Shown: positions 1 to 8,684 of the stretch, one piece after another
How the letters are laid out: the number at the start of each line of letters is the position of its first letter
How positions within the stretch are numbered: position 1 is the first letter of the stretch
Assembly (NCBI RefSeq): GCF_018403185.1
Contig: NZ_BOSE01000007.1
Location: 124,001-188,000 of the forward strand
DNA length: 64,000 bases
DNA from: Paenibacillus montaniterrae
GTDB lineage: Bacteria; Bacillota; Bacilli; Paenibacillales; Paenibacillaceae
Reading direction: 5' to 3'
The notes under the pieces: generated by a model
What the model was told of the DNA's origin: nothing
Seen by the model: only the letters and a program-made list of their open reading frames with translations
The model's database searches: none
Translations under genes and position numbers: made by a program

Positions 1-339
1 AAATTCACTAACGACAAATTCTCCATACTGCCAAAACATTACACTAAGCGAAGTAACAAGCATTAACAGCAAAATCAAGCCAAGCGTCTTACCTAAAAAG
101 GTGCCGAGAATACGCTGGCTGTATTGGATAATCGTATCCTCGGGATATAGCTTGTTAAGCTTGTACGCAATAAATATACATAGAAATCCTACAGGTGAAG
201 CCCAAATAGGAGAGAGCCAAATATCCTGCTTTGCAGCATCATAGACTGAAGCTGGAATAAATAGTATTCCTGTGGCCAAAATAGCGTGATACATTAATAT
301 TCCCATCTGCAAGGCAGATATTTTTCCTTTTTCGATCAT
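1..339 (-). CDS. gerAB: GerAB-type spore germination permease subunit (partial, C-terminus off the left edge)
   Basis: Integral membrane subunit of a GerA-type germinant receptor in the spore inner membrane, of the amino-acid-permease-like GerAB/GerKB family. Only the first 113 codons are present; the gene leaves the window at base 1. Read from ATG at 339 the product begins MIEKGKISALQMG and shows three hydrophobic spans at about residues 10-30, 41-60 and 81-103, as expected for the first helices of the family. AGGTGAG lies 7 bases before the ATG. The start is 16 bases after the gerAA stop, so the two genes form one operon. A gerAC lipoprotein gene beyond the edge is expected but not seen. 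Confidence 0.85.
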   Translation of the reverse strand, partial: MIEKGKISALQMGILMYHAILATGILFIPASVYDAAKQDIWLSPIWASPVGFLCIFIAYKLNKLYPEDTIIQYSQRILGTFLGKTLGLILLLMLVTSLSVMFWQYGEFVVSEF

Positions 340-355
340 TGATCTCACCTCAGCT

Positions 356-1918
356 TCACTCCTCCCCTCCCTTATCGAAATCCGGCTTCTGATCCGCGGC
401 TTGCCGATATTCATTATAGTCGCCTGTAAAATGGGGACGCGTATTTAATTTCCATAACGGGGCACGAATGAGCGTATCCTTCATATCCTTTCCTTTCATC
501 GGCGCTATTGGAGTAAGGTAAGGAACGCCAAAGGAACGCAGCGTGCTCAAATGGGTCATAATCGCCAATAGACCTGTCATGATGCCAACAAGTCCAAATG
601 TACCGGCAAGCAGCATAATCGGAAAACGCAGCATCCTGATCGGGATCGCAAGATTGTAGCGTGGAACGGTAAACGATGCGATACCAGTAATCGCCACGAC
701 CATGACCATATGATCTGAAACGAGGCCTGCGTCAACAGCCGCTTGACCAATAACTAATGCTCCGACAATACTGACGGCAGCACCTACTTGTTTGGGAAGT
801 CTAAGTCCCGCTTCCCGCAAGCCTTCAAATGTAATCTCCATGAGCAAGGCTTCTATCAGTGCTGGAAACGGCACGACCTCGCGCGAATCTATCATCGTCA
901 GCAGCAGGGTGGTTGGCACCATCTCTTGATGGTAAGTAATAATCGCAACATATAAAGACGGCAGCAAAAGCGAAATCAAGCAAAATAAGTAGCGCAGCCA
1001 GCGTGTTGCCGTAGAGATCATAAAATTATGGTAGTGATCCTCTGCGGATTGAAATAAGGCAAAAAACGTCGTCGGAGCAATTAACGCAAACGGCGTTCCG
1101 TCTATAATGAGCACGACGCGTCCTTCAAGCAAGCTGGACACAGCCGTATCTGGCCGTTCTGTAATAAGCACTTGCGGAAAAGGCGAGTAGGAATGATCCT
1201 GAATCAGTTCTTCAATATAGCCCGATTCCAATATGCCATCAATATCAATCCGGCTAAGACGCTGAGTCATTTCCTCAAGCAGCGTTTCATTTGCCAAATC
1301 TTCAATGTAAGCCAGAATGATCGTCGTTTGCGTATAGCGTCCCAGCTTCAACGATTTCATTTTTAGTTGTGGACTTCTAATCTTTCTTCTGAGCAAGGAG
1401 GTGTTGACCTCTACCGTTTCGGTAAAGCCTTCACGCGGGCCTCTGACCACCAATTCACCTGTCGGCTCTTCAATCGAACGCTTCTCCCATTTGGCTAGTC
1501 CTAGCGCATAGCCTTGTTGCTCATTTTCCAGCAGCAAAATCGGGTTCCCAATCGAGAGCTGCTCGATGCAGGCATTAAAGGATTCAAGCTTCGTTACCTC
1601 AGCAACAGACAGCTTCTGCTCTATTAAGCTTTTAGCATTTATTGCGCTATATTCAGCATTATTCATAAGCGGAGTTAAAACATTGCTGTCCATTTCTTCA
1701 ATATTTGCCATACCTTTTATGTAAATGAGCTGCGCTTTAGTCTTGCCAGCAATTAAAAATGAGCGAAAAACAACATCCGAGCAATCGTCATAAAGCATAT
1801 GCAGCATTTCCAGGTTTTGCTCCAGATCAGAATATAAAGGCTTGAGATGCTGGGCATCATTGTGCTGATCTCTATTATTCTTTTTGAGCTTGACTCTTTT
1901 TCGATAAAACACGCGCAT
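356..1918 (-). CDS. gerAA: GerA-type spore germination receptor subunit A
   Basis: Subunit A of a nutrient germinant receptor, 520 residues, the usual size for the GerAA/GerBA/GerKA family. The N-terminal half (about 1-290) is the soluble domain, with typical stretches such as LVVRGPREGFTE and a TERPDTAVSSLLEGRVV segment. The second half is membrane-bound, with hydrophobic spans near 308-330, 375-395, 400-416 and 432-458, followed by a short basic tail. The ATG at 1918 has GAGGAAGTGGG just upstream, which supports this start. It is the first gene of the gerAA-gerAB operon. The N-terminus is rich in Lys, Arg and Asn. The ligand cannot be predicted from sequence. Confidence 0.93.
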   Translation of the reverse strand: MRVFYRKRVKLKKNNRDQHNDAQHLKPLYSDLEQNLEMLHMLYDDCSDVVFRSFLIAGKTKAQLIYIKGMANIEEMDSNVLTPLMNNAEYSAINAKSLIEQKLSVAEVTKLESFNACIEQLSIGNPILLLENEQQGYALGLAKWEKRSIEEPTGELVVRGPREGFTETVEVNTSLLRRKIRSPQLKMKSLKLGRYTQTTIILAYIEDLANETLLEEMTQRLSRIDIDGILESGYIEELIQDHSYSPFPQVLITERPDTAVSSLLEGRVVLIIDGTPFALIAPTTFFALFQSAEDHYHNFMISTATRWLRYLFCLISLLLPSLYVAIITYHQEMVPTTLLLTMIDSREVVPFPALIEALLMEITFEGLREAGLRLPKQVGAAVSIVGALVIGQAAVDAGLVSDHMVMVVAITGIASFTVPRYNLAIPIRMLRFPIMLLAGTFGLVGIMTGLLAIMTHLSTLRSFGVPYLTPIAPMKGKDMKDTLIRAPLWKLNTRPHFTGDYNEYRQAADQKPDFDKGGEE

Positions 1919-2060
1919 CCCACTTCCTCATTTGGTATAAGGATATACATGCATTTCTGCTAAAGTATAAGTAGTATCCCATTGCCAGCTAAAAATATAC
2001 CATTATTGGAAGGATCATCTCATGCCTGGAAACCGTGCAGCTCTCTGCCCAACCAATGGC

Positions 2061-2104
2061 ATAATAAAAAGGCATGGGCTCGATACCTGATCGAGTCCAT
2101 GCCT
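2061..2104 (-). terminator. Rho-independent terminator after cysI
   Basis: A 14-bp stem with one mismatch (arms 2071-2084 and 2090-2103) is followed, on the minus strand, by TTTTTATT. It lies 59 bases after the cysI stop and ends the cysJI operon before gerAA. Confidence 0.85.
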
Positions 2105-2162
2105 GCATGAAATGGTTACTTTATGAACAATTCTATACTATGCCGAGATGCCGAGCTTGCAG

Positions 2163-3902
2163 CTACGCGCTGTGGAAGTTAGTGCCGTCAGTTGTCGCTT
2201 TAATATAGCCGGCACGGATAACAAAGTCTCCAAAATGCTCGCCTTTTTTGCGATCTTTCGCGTAATGCTCAATGATCGGCTCCAGCGTCGCAATAATTTC
2301 CTCTTCGCCAATGTTTTCTTTATACATTTTGTTCAGACGCTCACCCGCAAAGCCCGCACCCAAATACATATTGTACTTGCCGGGCGATTTACCGATAAAG
2401 GAAATTTCGCCTAATGCAGGACGTGCGCAGCCGTTCGGGCAGCCCGTCATGCGCACGTTGATTTCACTGTCGCGCAAACCATATTTCTCCAAAATCGGCT
2501 CCAGCTTGTCAAGCAGCGTTGGCAAGTAGCGCTCTGCCTCAGCCATTGCAAGACCGCAGGTCGGCAGCGCTACACAGGACAGCGCATTGCGGCGCAAGCC
2601 TGACAGCTCTTCTCCGATTGAAATGTTATACTTTTTCAGCAGCTTGTTGATCGCTGCTTTTTGCTTGGCAGGGATATTGCCGATCATCACATTTTGGTTA
2701 GCCGTTAAACGGAAATCTCCCTTTAACACTTTGGCAATTTCACGCAAGCCGGTCATGAGCTGCTCTTGCTCAGTGTCAGCGATCCGTCCGCTGCGCACAA
2801 ACAGCGTCACGTTCCATGTGCCGTCATAGTTTTTCGCCCAGCCATAACGGTCGCCAGAGCTTTCAAAGGCAAATTCACGCGCTGGCGCCAGCTCCCAGCC
2901 CAAACGATCCTGCAGCTCTTCCTTAAACCAATCGAGCCCATGACGGTCAATCGTATATTTGAAGCGCGCGTTTTTACGGACAGAACGGTTGCCGTAATCA
3001 CGCTGAATCGTAACGACCTTTTCAGCCAGCTCAAGCGTTTTGTCCGGCGTAATAAAGCCGATCACTTTGCCGAGCTGCGGATACGTATTCGTGTCGCCGT
3101 GGGTCATCCCCATGCCGCCGCCTACTGTCACATTGAAGCCAACAAGCTGATCCTTCTCGACAACGGCAATAAAGCCCAAATCCTGCGAGTATACATCAAT
3201 ATCATTAGAAGGCGGAACCGCGATTCCGATTTTAAATTTACGCGGCAAATAGACATGCCCATAAATCGGCTCTACCGGATCAGCCGGCTCGCTATATGGC
3301 TTATACGGATTTTCCAGCTTCTCTCCATCCAGCCAAATCTCATGATAAGCCGGCGTACGCGGCGCCAAATGCTTGGTCAGCTCCTTCGACCAGTGATATA
3401 CCTCCTCATGCACCTTTGATTGCAAAGGATTAGGATTGCACATCACGTTGCGGCTAACGTCGCCGCATGCTGCCAACGTTGTCAGCAGTGTATCGTTAAT
3501 GCCTTTGATTGTTTGCTTCAGATTCCATTTCAGCACGCCGTGCAATTGAAACGCTTGGCGAGTTGTTACCCGAATGGTGCCGTTGCCGTATTTTTGCGCA
3601 AGCTCGTCAATAACAAGCCATTGCTCCGGCGTAGCGACACCACCAGGCGTAACGACGCGCAGCATAAACTGGAATGCAGGCTCCAGCTTTTGCTTCTCGC
3701 GCTCCTTGCGCAAATCGCGGTCATCCTGCATATAGCTGCCGTGGAATTTCAACAGGCGATTGTCCAGCTCAGACAACCCGCCCGTAACGCGGTTATGCAA
3801 TTGCTCGGCAAGCGAGCCGCGCAAATAATTACTTGCTACCTTCAAATCTTCAACATCACTCGGTTTTCCGCCGATTGGCTCAACCTTCTTTTTGCTTGTC
3901 AT
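2163..3902 (-). CDS. cysI: Assimilatory sulfite reductase, hemoprotein beta subunit
   Basis: Reduces sulfite to sulfide with six electrons supplied by the CysJ flavoprotein, in cytoplasmic sulfate assimilation. The product is 579 residues, normal for CysI. The cysteines that carry the 4Fe-4S cluster and siroheme are Cys443, Cys449, Cys488 and Cys492, in PTCGLAMAEAER and GCPNGCARPALGE, with the canonical C-x5-C-x38-C-x3-C spacing. Two sulfite/nitrite reductase ferredoxin-like halves are recognisable. Start choice: an in-frame TTG at 3908 would be one base from the ribosome site, while ATG at 3902 lies 7 bases from GGAGGGG, so ATG is chosen. The gene follows cysJ after 93 bases on the same strand; a terminator follows it. 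Confidence 0.96.
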   Translation of the reverse strand: MTSKKKVEPIGGKPSDVEDLKVASNYLRGSLAEQLHNRVTGGLSELDNRLLKFHGSYMQDDRDLRKEREKQKLEPAFQFMLRVVTPGGVATPEQWLVIDELAQKYGNGTIRVTTRQAFQLHGVLKWNLKQTIKGINDTLLTTLAACGDVSRNVMCNPNPLQSKVHEEVYHWSKELTKHLAPRTPAYHEIWLDGEKLENPYKPYSEPADPVEPIYGHVYLPRKFKIGIAVPPSNDIDVYSQDLGFIAVVEKDQLVGFNVTVGGGMGMTHGDTNTYPQLGKVIGFITPDKTLELAEKVVTIQRDYGNRSVRKNARFKYTIDRHGLDWFKEELQDRLGWELAPAREFAFESSGDRYGWAKNYDGTWNVTLFVRSGRIADTEQEQLMTGLREIAKVLKGDFRLTANQNVMIGNIPAKQKAAINKLLKKYNISIGEELSGLRRNALSCVALPTCGLAMAEAERYLPTLLDKLEPILEKYGLRDSEINVRMTGCPNGCARPALGEISFIGKSPGKYNMYLGAGFAGERLNKMYKENIGEEEIIATLEPIIEHYAKDRKKGEHFGDFVIRAGYIKATTDGTNFHSA

Positions 3903-3995
3903 CGCCAAACCCCTCCCATAGCTCCGTCGATCCTGTCCTGCTATGCTAATGTAAATCCTCTATCTGAACTGGCAGCAGCACCATCAGCCATACGA

Positions 3996-5885
3996 TTAAT
4001 AAACATCTCGCTGATAGCGGCCAGCGTCCTGCAATTCATTCAAGTAAGCCGCAGCTGCTTCCTCGCTTACATTGCGCTGCTCCTTCACAATTTGCAGCAA
4101 TGCCTTGTGCACATCATGCGCCATATGCTTCTCATCGCCGCAAATATAGATGTGCGCGCCTTCCTCCAGCCATGCGTAAAGCTCAGCGGCATGCTCCAGC
4201 AAGCGATGCTGAACGTATACCTTCTGCTCTGTATCGCGCGAGAACGCAACCTCAAGCTTGGTCAATACGCCATCATTCAGCATGCGCTGCCAGTCCGTCT
4301 GGTACAGGAAGTCCGTCACATAGTGGCGATCTCCGAAGAACAGCCAGGACTTGCCGCTAGCTCCCGCTTCCTCGCGCTCCTCCATAAAGGCGCGGAAAGG
4401 TGCAACCCCGGTGCCCGGTCCAACCATAATAATTGGCGTTTCGTCACTTGCTGGCAGCTTGAAGTTCGGATTGGACTGTACAAAAACAGATACTTTATCG
4501 CCAACCTCAAGGCGCTCGGATACATAAACAGAGCAAACGCCGTTGCGCTCGCGTCCATGCGACTCATACTGCACCTTGCGAATCGTCAGATGCACCTCAT
4601 CCGGATGCGCCTTGATGCTGCTCGCAATCGAATAAAGTCTGGCAGGAATTTTGCGCAGCACATTTACAACATCACTCGGCTGCCATGTAAATGGACCGTA
4701 ATCATTGAGCAAATCTAGCAAATCGCGCCCTTTAGCGTACTCTCTTAATTTGGCGCTATCAGTCAGCAGCTGATTAAACTGCTCATTTTTCGAGAAAGGC
4801 GCAAACTTTTCCAGCAGCGTTTTGGAAAGCACCGTAATCTCGTACTGCGTCGTCAGCGCTTCTTCAATCGTCAGCACATCGCCTTCCTTGGTCGTCACCT
4901 GCTCGCTTGCCTTCCAGCCAAGCGTCTCGATCAGCTCTGCAACGAGCTGCGGATCGTTATGCGGCACAATGCCTAGCGCATCACCCGGCTCATAAGCAAT
5001 GCCTGAGCCTTCCAGCGACAGCTCAAGATGGCGTGTCTCACGATCGGAGCCTCTGCCATTCAGATTAATGCTTTCTATTACTTCAGCCTGAAAAGGCTTA
5101 TTGCGTGTATAAACAACTGCTGCTGAAGGCGCTTCAGTAGTCGCTGCGGCAGCCGCTGCTGCCGCTTGCAGCGGTTGAGCTGCAGCTGCGCTTGCACTGC
5201 TCAGCTTGTCAGCAACAGCTTGAATCCAGCCGCTCGCCGCTTCTTCATAATCCACATCACAATCGACTCGCCCGACGAGCCGTTCTGCGCCAAGCTCTTC
5301 AAGGCGCTGGTCAAAATCCTGACCAGTTTTGCAGAAAAACTCATAAGAAGTATCACCGAGAGCCAATACGGAATATTTCAAATGCTTCAGCTCAGGTGCA
5401 CGTTTGCCATGTAAAAATTCATAGAAGGATATCGCATTATCAGGCGGATCTCCTTCACCGTGCGTGCTGACAAGCACAAAAAGATGCACAGCCTTTTTCA
5501 GCTCGTTCGTTTTGAACTTGTTCATTGCAGACAGCGTGACATCAAAGCCATCCGCCTTCAATCGATCAGCCAAACGACCAGCCAGACGCTGTGCATTGCC
5601 TGTTTGCGAGCCAAACAAAATCGTGGCTTCCTTCGGCACTTGAACTGCTGCTACGTTAGGAACTGCTGCTATACCAGAAACTGTAGCGATACCAGAATTT
5701 GCTCCTATTGCTTGCTCAGCGACAGGCAAAGCCTGCAGCGTCGCCCCTTGCGTATTCTCGTTGCGGTAAAAAGCTAAATATCCGCTCAACCAATGAATTT
5801 GTGCTTCTGTCAACGTTGGCAGTAGCGCATTTAAATGCTGCAGCTGCTCCTCCGAGAACGGACTATTCGTTACTAATAATTGCAA
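3996..5885 (-). CDS. cysJ: Sulfite reductase [NADPH] flavoprotein alpha subunit
   Basis: Takes electrons from NADPH through FAD and FMN to the CysI hemoprotein. Domain order: a short N-terminal segment, a flavodoxin-like FMN domain opening with ILFGSQTGNAQRLAGRL (about residues 90-230), an Ala-rich linker, a FAD domain with ARLYSIASS, and an NADPH-binding domain with MVGPGTGVAPFRAF, ending in RYQRDVY as CysJ proteins do. The start is not obvious: GTG at 5894 has no ribosome site, while TTG at 5885 lies 6 bases after GGGGTG and gives MQLLVTNSPF, close to what I recall of Bacillus CysJ N-termini. I therefore prefer TTG. cysJ and cysI form one operon behind the promoter at 5951-5979. Confidence 0.94.
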   Translation of the reverse strand: MQLLVTNSPFSEEQLQHLNALLPTLTEAQIHWLSGYLAFYRNENTQGATLQALPVAEQAIGANSGIATVSGIAAVPNVAAVQVPKEATILFGSQTGNAQRLAGRLADRLKADGFDVTLSAMNKFKTNELKKAVHLFVLVSTHGEGDPPDNAISFYEFLHGKRAPELKHLKYSVLALGDTSYEFFCKTGQDFDQRLEELGAERLVGRVDCDVDYEEAASGWIQAVADKLSSASAAAAQPLQAAAAAAAATTEAPSAAVVYTRNKPFQAEVIESINLNGRGSDRETRHLELSLEGSGIAYEPGDALGIVPHNDPQLVAELIETLGWKASEQVTTKEGDVLTIEEALTTQYEITVLSKTLLEKFAPFSKNEQFNQLLTDSAKLREYAKGRDLLDLLNDYGPFTWQPSDVVNVLRKIPARLYSIASSIKAHPDEVHLTIRKVQYESHGRERNGVCSVYVSERLEVGDKVSVFVQSNPNFKLPASDETPIIMVGPGTGVAPFRAFMEEREEAGASGKSWLFFGDRHYVTDFLYQTDWQRMLNDGVLTKLEVAFSRDTEQKVYVQHRLLEHAAELYAWLEEGAHIYICGDEKHMAHDVHKALLQIVKEQRNVSEEAAAAYLNELQDAGRYQRDVY

Positions 5886-5950
5886 ACTATACACCCCGCA
5901 TGCATTATGAATTAATTCCTATCATATTACTCTGATTTAGTCTATCATTA

Positions 5951-5979
5951 AAATTACCATATTGCTTGCGAGGGGTCAA
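5951..5979 (-). promoter_or_regulatory. Candidate sigma-A promoter of cysJI
   Basis: On the minus strand TTGACC (5979-5974), a 17-base spacer and TAATTT (5956-5951) make a good -35/-10 pair about 60-90 bases before the cysJ start. A TAGGAATTAATTC stretch just downstream could be a regulator site, but this is not established. Confidence 0.55.
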
Positions 5980-6028
5980 CGCAGTTTGTTATAAGAATTA
6001 TTGAAGGTATTTGTTTATAATCCTTATA

Positions 6029-6425
6029 GAGGTTGTTTAAAAATCGGACTTTGATGACGAGGCAGCTTCTCTGTAGCTTATTCGACGGCGAATCTTGAAC
6101 GCTAGCGAAAACTGCGGTGCTCACGTAGGTCTATCTACGCTGCGCTCCTCGTTTTCTACTAGCGTCCAAGCTTCTTGGTCCTGAAAGCCCTATTTTTAAA
6201 CTTCGATTTGAAGTGGATGTTTAATAACAGGACTTTGATGACGAGGTAACTCTCTGTAGCCGATTCGGCGGCGAATATGTCACGCTACCGAAGGCTCCGG
6301 TGCTCACGTAGGTCTTATCTACGCTGCGCTCCTCGCCTTCTAGTATCGTGCCATCTTCTTGGTCCTGAAAGCCCTATTTTTAAACTCTCATTGGAAGTGG
6401 TTGTTTAAAAATAGGACTTTGATTG
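6029..6425 (+). repeat. Array of type-1 palindromic element: two full copies and one head fragment
   Basis: Two head-to-tail copies (6029-6203 and 6212-6388) and a 28-base head fragment (6398-6425) of the dispersed element found at seven loci here. Each copy starts GTTTAAAAAtnGGACTTTGATG or close to it and ends GGTCCTGAAAGCCCTATTTTTAAAC, so the ends are inverted repeats. Internal arms also pair: in the first copy CTTGAACGCTAG faces CTAGCGTCCAAG and GAAAAC faces GTTTTC. In the second copy both arms differ but still pair (GAAGGC with GCCTTC). The fragment runs directly into the ribosome site of the broken grpB-like gene. Together with the cysJI promoter this fills the gene-free stretch 5886-6442. 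Confidence 0.9.
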
Positions 6426-6442
6426 GAGGTGAGGAGGGTTTT

Positions 6443-6673
6443 ATGAAGGTTAGGTTAAGTGAATTTAGTGAGGATTGGGTTAGGCTTTTTCATGAGGAAG
6501 CTCATTTTCTGAAAACTATATTTATGATGTTGCTGGAGAATGGGGCATCCCAGGAAGAAGATTATTCCGCAAAGGTGGAGAGAACAGAACTCACCACATC
6601 CATTTCTATGAAATTAATAACCCCGTTTGTGATGGAAATGGAGCAACTTGCACTTGCCTGGTTTAGAAAATAG
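6443..6673 (+). pseudogene. Remnant of a GrpB/UPF0157-family gene with internal deletion and frameshift
   Basis: The open frame starts at ATG 6443 after GGAGGTGAGGAGGG and encodes MKVRLSEFSEDWVRLFHEEA, which resembles the N-terminus of GrpB-family (UPF0157) proteins. From about 6520 the family resemblance moves to another frame, which reads GEWGIPGRRLFRKGGENRTH followed by HIHFYEINNP, the family's characteristic later motif. The central part that should hold the GSTAVPGLxAKPxxD region is absent. The original frame continues without resemblance to residue 76, stop at 6671-6673. I read this as a gene disabled by an internal deletion of several hundred bases with a frameshift. GrpB proteins are nucleotidyltransferase-fold proteins of uncertain function. 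A truncated type-1 element abuts it upstream. Confidence 0.72.
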
Positions 6674-6758
6674 ATTAACGTGAGATTTAAAGAAGCTGGG
6701 TAACGGTGGATTTTAACATAGCCAAAACTTTTATATGGATTTACAGGGGAGGATTATT

Positions 6759-6935
6759 TTGAAGATCAACAGCGTTGCTTTCAATTTTACTGTTGCGATT
6801 ATGCTAGTTATTTTTCATGTTATAAGCTATAGGTTAAGCCCTATGTTTCTGCACATATCAAGAGGGTTAATTGCTGTCTTTTTGCTTTATTTAATATTTT
6901 TTGTTAAGAAAACGAACAAGGGCGGTAAGAAGTAG
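6759..6935 (+). CDS. Small two-helix membrane protein, unknown function
   Basis: A 58-residue product, MKINSVAFNFTVAIMLVIF onwards, with two hydrophobic stretches (about 7-24 and 34-51) and a basic KKTNKGGKK tail. The start chosen is TTG at 6759 because GGGGAGG ends 6 bases before it; an in-frame ATG at 6735 has no ribosome site. No family recognised. It lies alone between the grpB relic and a convergent gene, with a hairpin following. Confidence 0.55.
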   Translation: MKINSVAFNFTVAIMLVIFHVISYRLSPMFLHISRGLIAVFLLYLIFFVKKTNKGGKK

Positions 6936-6965
6936 TTTGCTGGCTTGATTCAAGCATTGTAGTAA

Positions 6966-7034
6966 GCCAAAAAACAGCTTGCCTAAATCATTTAAGTGAT
7001 CGTTCCATCACTTTTATTGTTCAGACAAGCTGTT
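6966..7034 (-). terminator. Terminator after the SRAP-like gene, possibly bidirectional
   Basis: Outer arms AACAGCTTG (6973-6981) and CAAGCTGTT (7026-7034) enclose an inner stem AGTGAT/ATCACT. On the minus strand the stem is followed by TTTTTT. It separates two convergent genes. Confidence 0.7.
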
Positions 7035-7057
7035 GTTTATTGACCTGCTTTATTACG

Positions 7058-7729
7058 TTATGCAAAATCAATCTTCAGCTCACGAATGCATTCTGGCGAG
7101 TCGTACATATCATTATGTACCTCGTTCGTTACAGGGTAGGCGCGAAGCTGATAGCCTTCCAGTCTTGGCAAATGCATTTGCAAAAATTCGTAGTTGCGCT
7201 CCTTCGGATTAAGCCAGGCTTCTATCCCTTCCTCATCCAGCACAATTGGCAATGTCGACTGCCAATCTGACATATGTCCTACATTTTCCTCGGTTAGCAT
7301 CGTAAAAACATGATACTCCTTCCCTTGCGCATTGCGAAAGCGATCAAAGATGCCAGCGATGCCAAACAGTGGCTTGCCAGTCATGACGATGTGCATCGCT
7401 CGTGGATCTCGCTCCTGACCGATTTGCTTTGCGCCATAGAAGCCTGTGCACGGAATGATGCAGCGGTTGCGTTGAGCCAGCTCCAGCAAAAATGGCTTGC
7501 GTCGAATATCCGCCTTGGTCGTATTGATCGAATCTTTAGCCCAGAATGGAAACATGCCCCATCTCGCTTCGTGCACAATCCGCTGCTGATGACGATCATT
7601 CATCACAATTGAAATATGCGAGGTTGGCGCAACATTAAACCGCTGATTGGTCGACTGGATGACCTTGCGAGCCTTGAACTGCTCTACAATATCGGATACA
7701 TCCGCCTTTAACGAAAACCGTTCGATCAT
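7058..7729 (-). CDS. SRAP-family (YedK/HMCES-like) protein lacking key catalytic residues
   Basis: SRAP proteins bind abasic sites in single-stranded DNA and trap them on Cys2 after the initiator Met is removed. This 223-residue product has the fold's hallmarks: RFNVAPT (about 31-37), WGMFPFWAKD, and LPIVLDEEGIEAWL near residue 150. The start is fixed by TAGGAGG seven bases before ATG 7729, so the N-terminus is MIERFSL, not the usual MCGRF. The Glu of the usual FYEW/FEW motif is Gly here (TGFYGAKQ) and the His of HDRMPVIL is replaced (DWQSTLPIVL). The Asn of NARxE is uncertain (INTTKAD). It may still bind DNA, but the normal crosslink chemistry looks lost. Whether this is a stable subfamily or decay I cannot tell; the frame is intact. 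Confidence 0.82.
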   Translation of the reverse strand: MIERFSLKADVSDIVEQFKARKVIQSTNQRFNVAPTSHISIVMNDRHQQRIVHEARWGMFPFWAKDSINTTKADIRRKPFLLELAQRNRCIIPCTGFYGAKQIGQERDPRAMHIVMTGKPLFGIAGIFDRFRNAQGKEYHVFTMLTEENVGHMSDWQSTLPIVLDEEGIEAWLNPKERNYEFLQMHLPRLEGYQLRAYPVTNEVHNDMYDSPECIRELKIDFA

Positions 7730-7799
7730 AAAAATACCTCCTATACTATTCAGCAACTGAGTCATTCCAGTTTCTGTAGCACGGAGGTAAATTATGCAT

Positions 7800-8654
7800 C
7801 TAGTGGGTAAATTTTTTGCGATAGCGCAAAGGAGACAGGCCAACCTGATTGGCGAATAGTCGCGAGAAGTGTGCGGTCTGCTTAAACCCTGTTTCCAGCG
7901 CAATTTGCGAAATCGGCCAGTCCGTCTTTATGAGCAGCAGCTTCGCCTGATCAATGCGATAGTAAAGCAAATATTGCTGCGGCGTGCAGTCAAATACTTC
8001 ACTCATACTGCGCGTAATGTAATTAATGTGCAGCTCCAGCGCCTCGCTCAGCATTTGATTGTTGATCGACTGGCTAAAGTTGCGCTTAAGAAATGCGGCT
8101 GCTTTCTCGGCAACAACAACGGAAGCCTTCGCAGTATCGCTTCTCCAGCCCTCATCGAGCATTTGCAGCAAATGGAGAAACCGCTGCTGACGATTCCAGA
8201 ACGCACCATGCGAGCTGCTTCTAGCCGCCTCGTGCAGCGCTTCAAGCATATGCTTCATCTCCTTGGTCGCCTGCAGCTTAAGATGCTTCGGCACGCGCAA
8301 CGCATAGGTATAGTAGTCGCCGCGCAGCGTTCCCTGGTCACAGCTTTCGATTTCCTCCCATGGACCAGCAGTTTGAAAATGAATCCAATCGAAGGTTGTA
8401 CGAGCCTTGCAGGGCGCGTAGGAATAATGCCAGGCATCCGGTCGAAGGATGAGCACCTCGCCTTTATTCAGCTCCCAGCGATGCTCTCCCTCGGCAAGAT
8501 ACAGACAGCCCTCCCGCACATAAATCATATCAAAAAGGCCAATATTGTTGCGGTTAGGATGCTCCTCGCCAATATTATAGGTATGAGAGTTTGATTCTAT
8601 AAAATAAGGAAACGGCGGTGACTTGAATGTAAGCAATAAAGATGATTCCAACAT
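7800..8654 (-). CDS. AraC-family transcriptional regulator (cupin + HTH)
   Basis: A 284-residue regulator. The N-terminal half is a cupin-like sensor domain (LNKGEVLILRPDAWHYSY is typical of the AraC arm and barrel). The C-terminal ~100 residues carry two helix-turn-helix motifs, with LSEALELHINYITRSMSEVF in the first and ISQIALETGFKQTAHFSRLF, then GLSPLRYR, in the second. ATG at 8654 follows GAGGAGAG. The ligand and targets are unknown; the neighbours (SRAP-like and YpmS-like genes) give no clue. Confidence 0.92.
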   Translation of the reverse strand: MLESSLLLTFKSPPFPYFIESNSHTYNIGEEHPNRNNIGLFDMIYVREGCLYLAEGEHRWELNKGEVLILRPDAWHYSYAPCKARTTFDWIHFQTAGPWEEIESCDQGTLRGDYYTYALRVPKHLKLQATKEMKHMLEALHEAARSSSHGAFWNRQQRFLHLLQMLDEGWRSDTAKASVVVAEKAAAFLKRNFSQSINNQMLSEALELHINYITRSMSEVFDCTPQQYLLYYRIDQAKLLLIKTDWPISQIALETGFKQTAHFSRLFANQVGLSPLRYRKKFTH

Positions 8655-8684
8655 GTTCTCTCCTCAGGCATTGTTCTTACTTAT

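Noticed and set aside
3420..4718. 432-residue open frame opposite cysI and cysJ
   Set aside because: It is antisense to two well-supported genes, has unlikely composition (rich in Leu, Arg, Cys, His), and lacks a ribosome site; it is a shadow of codon bias.
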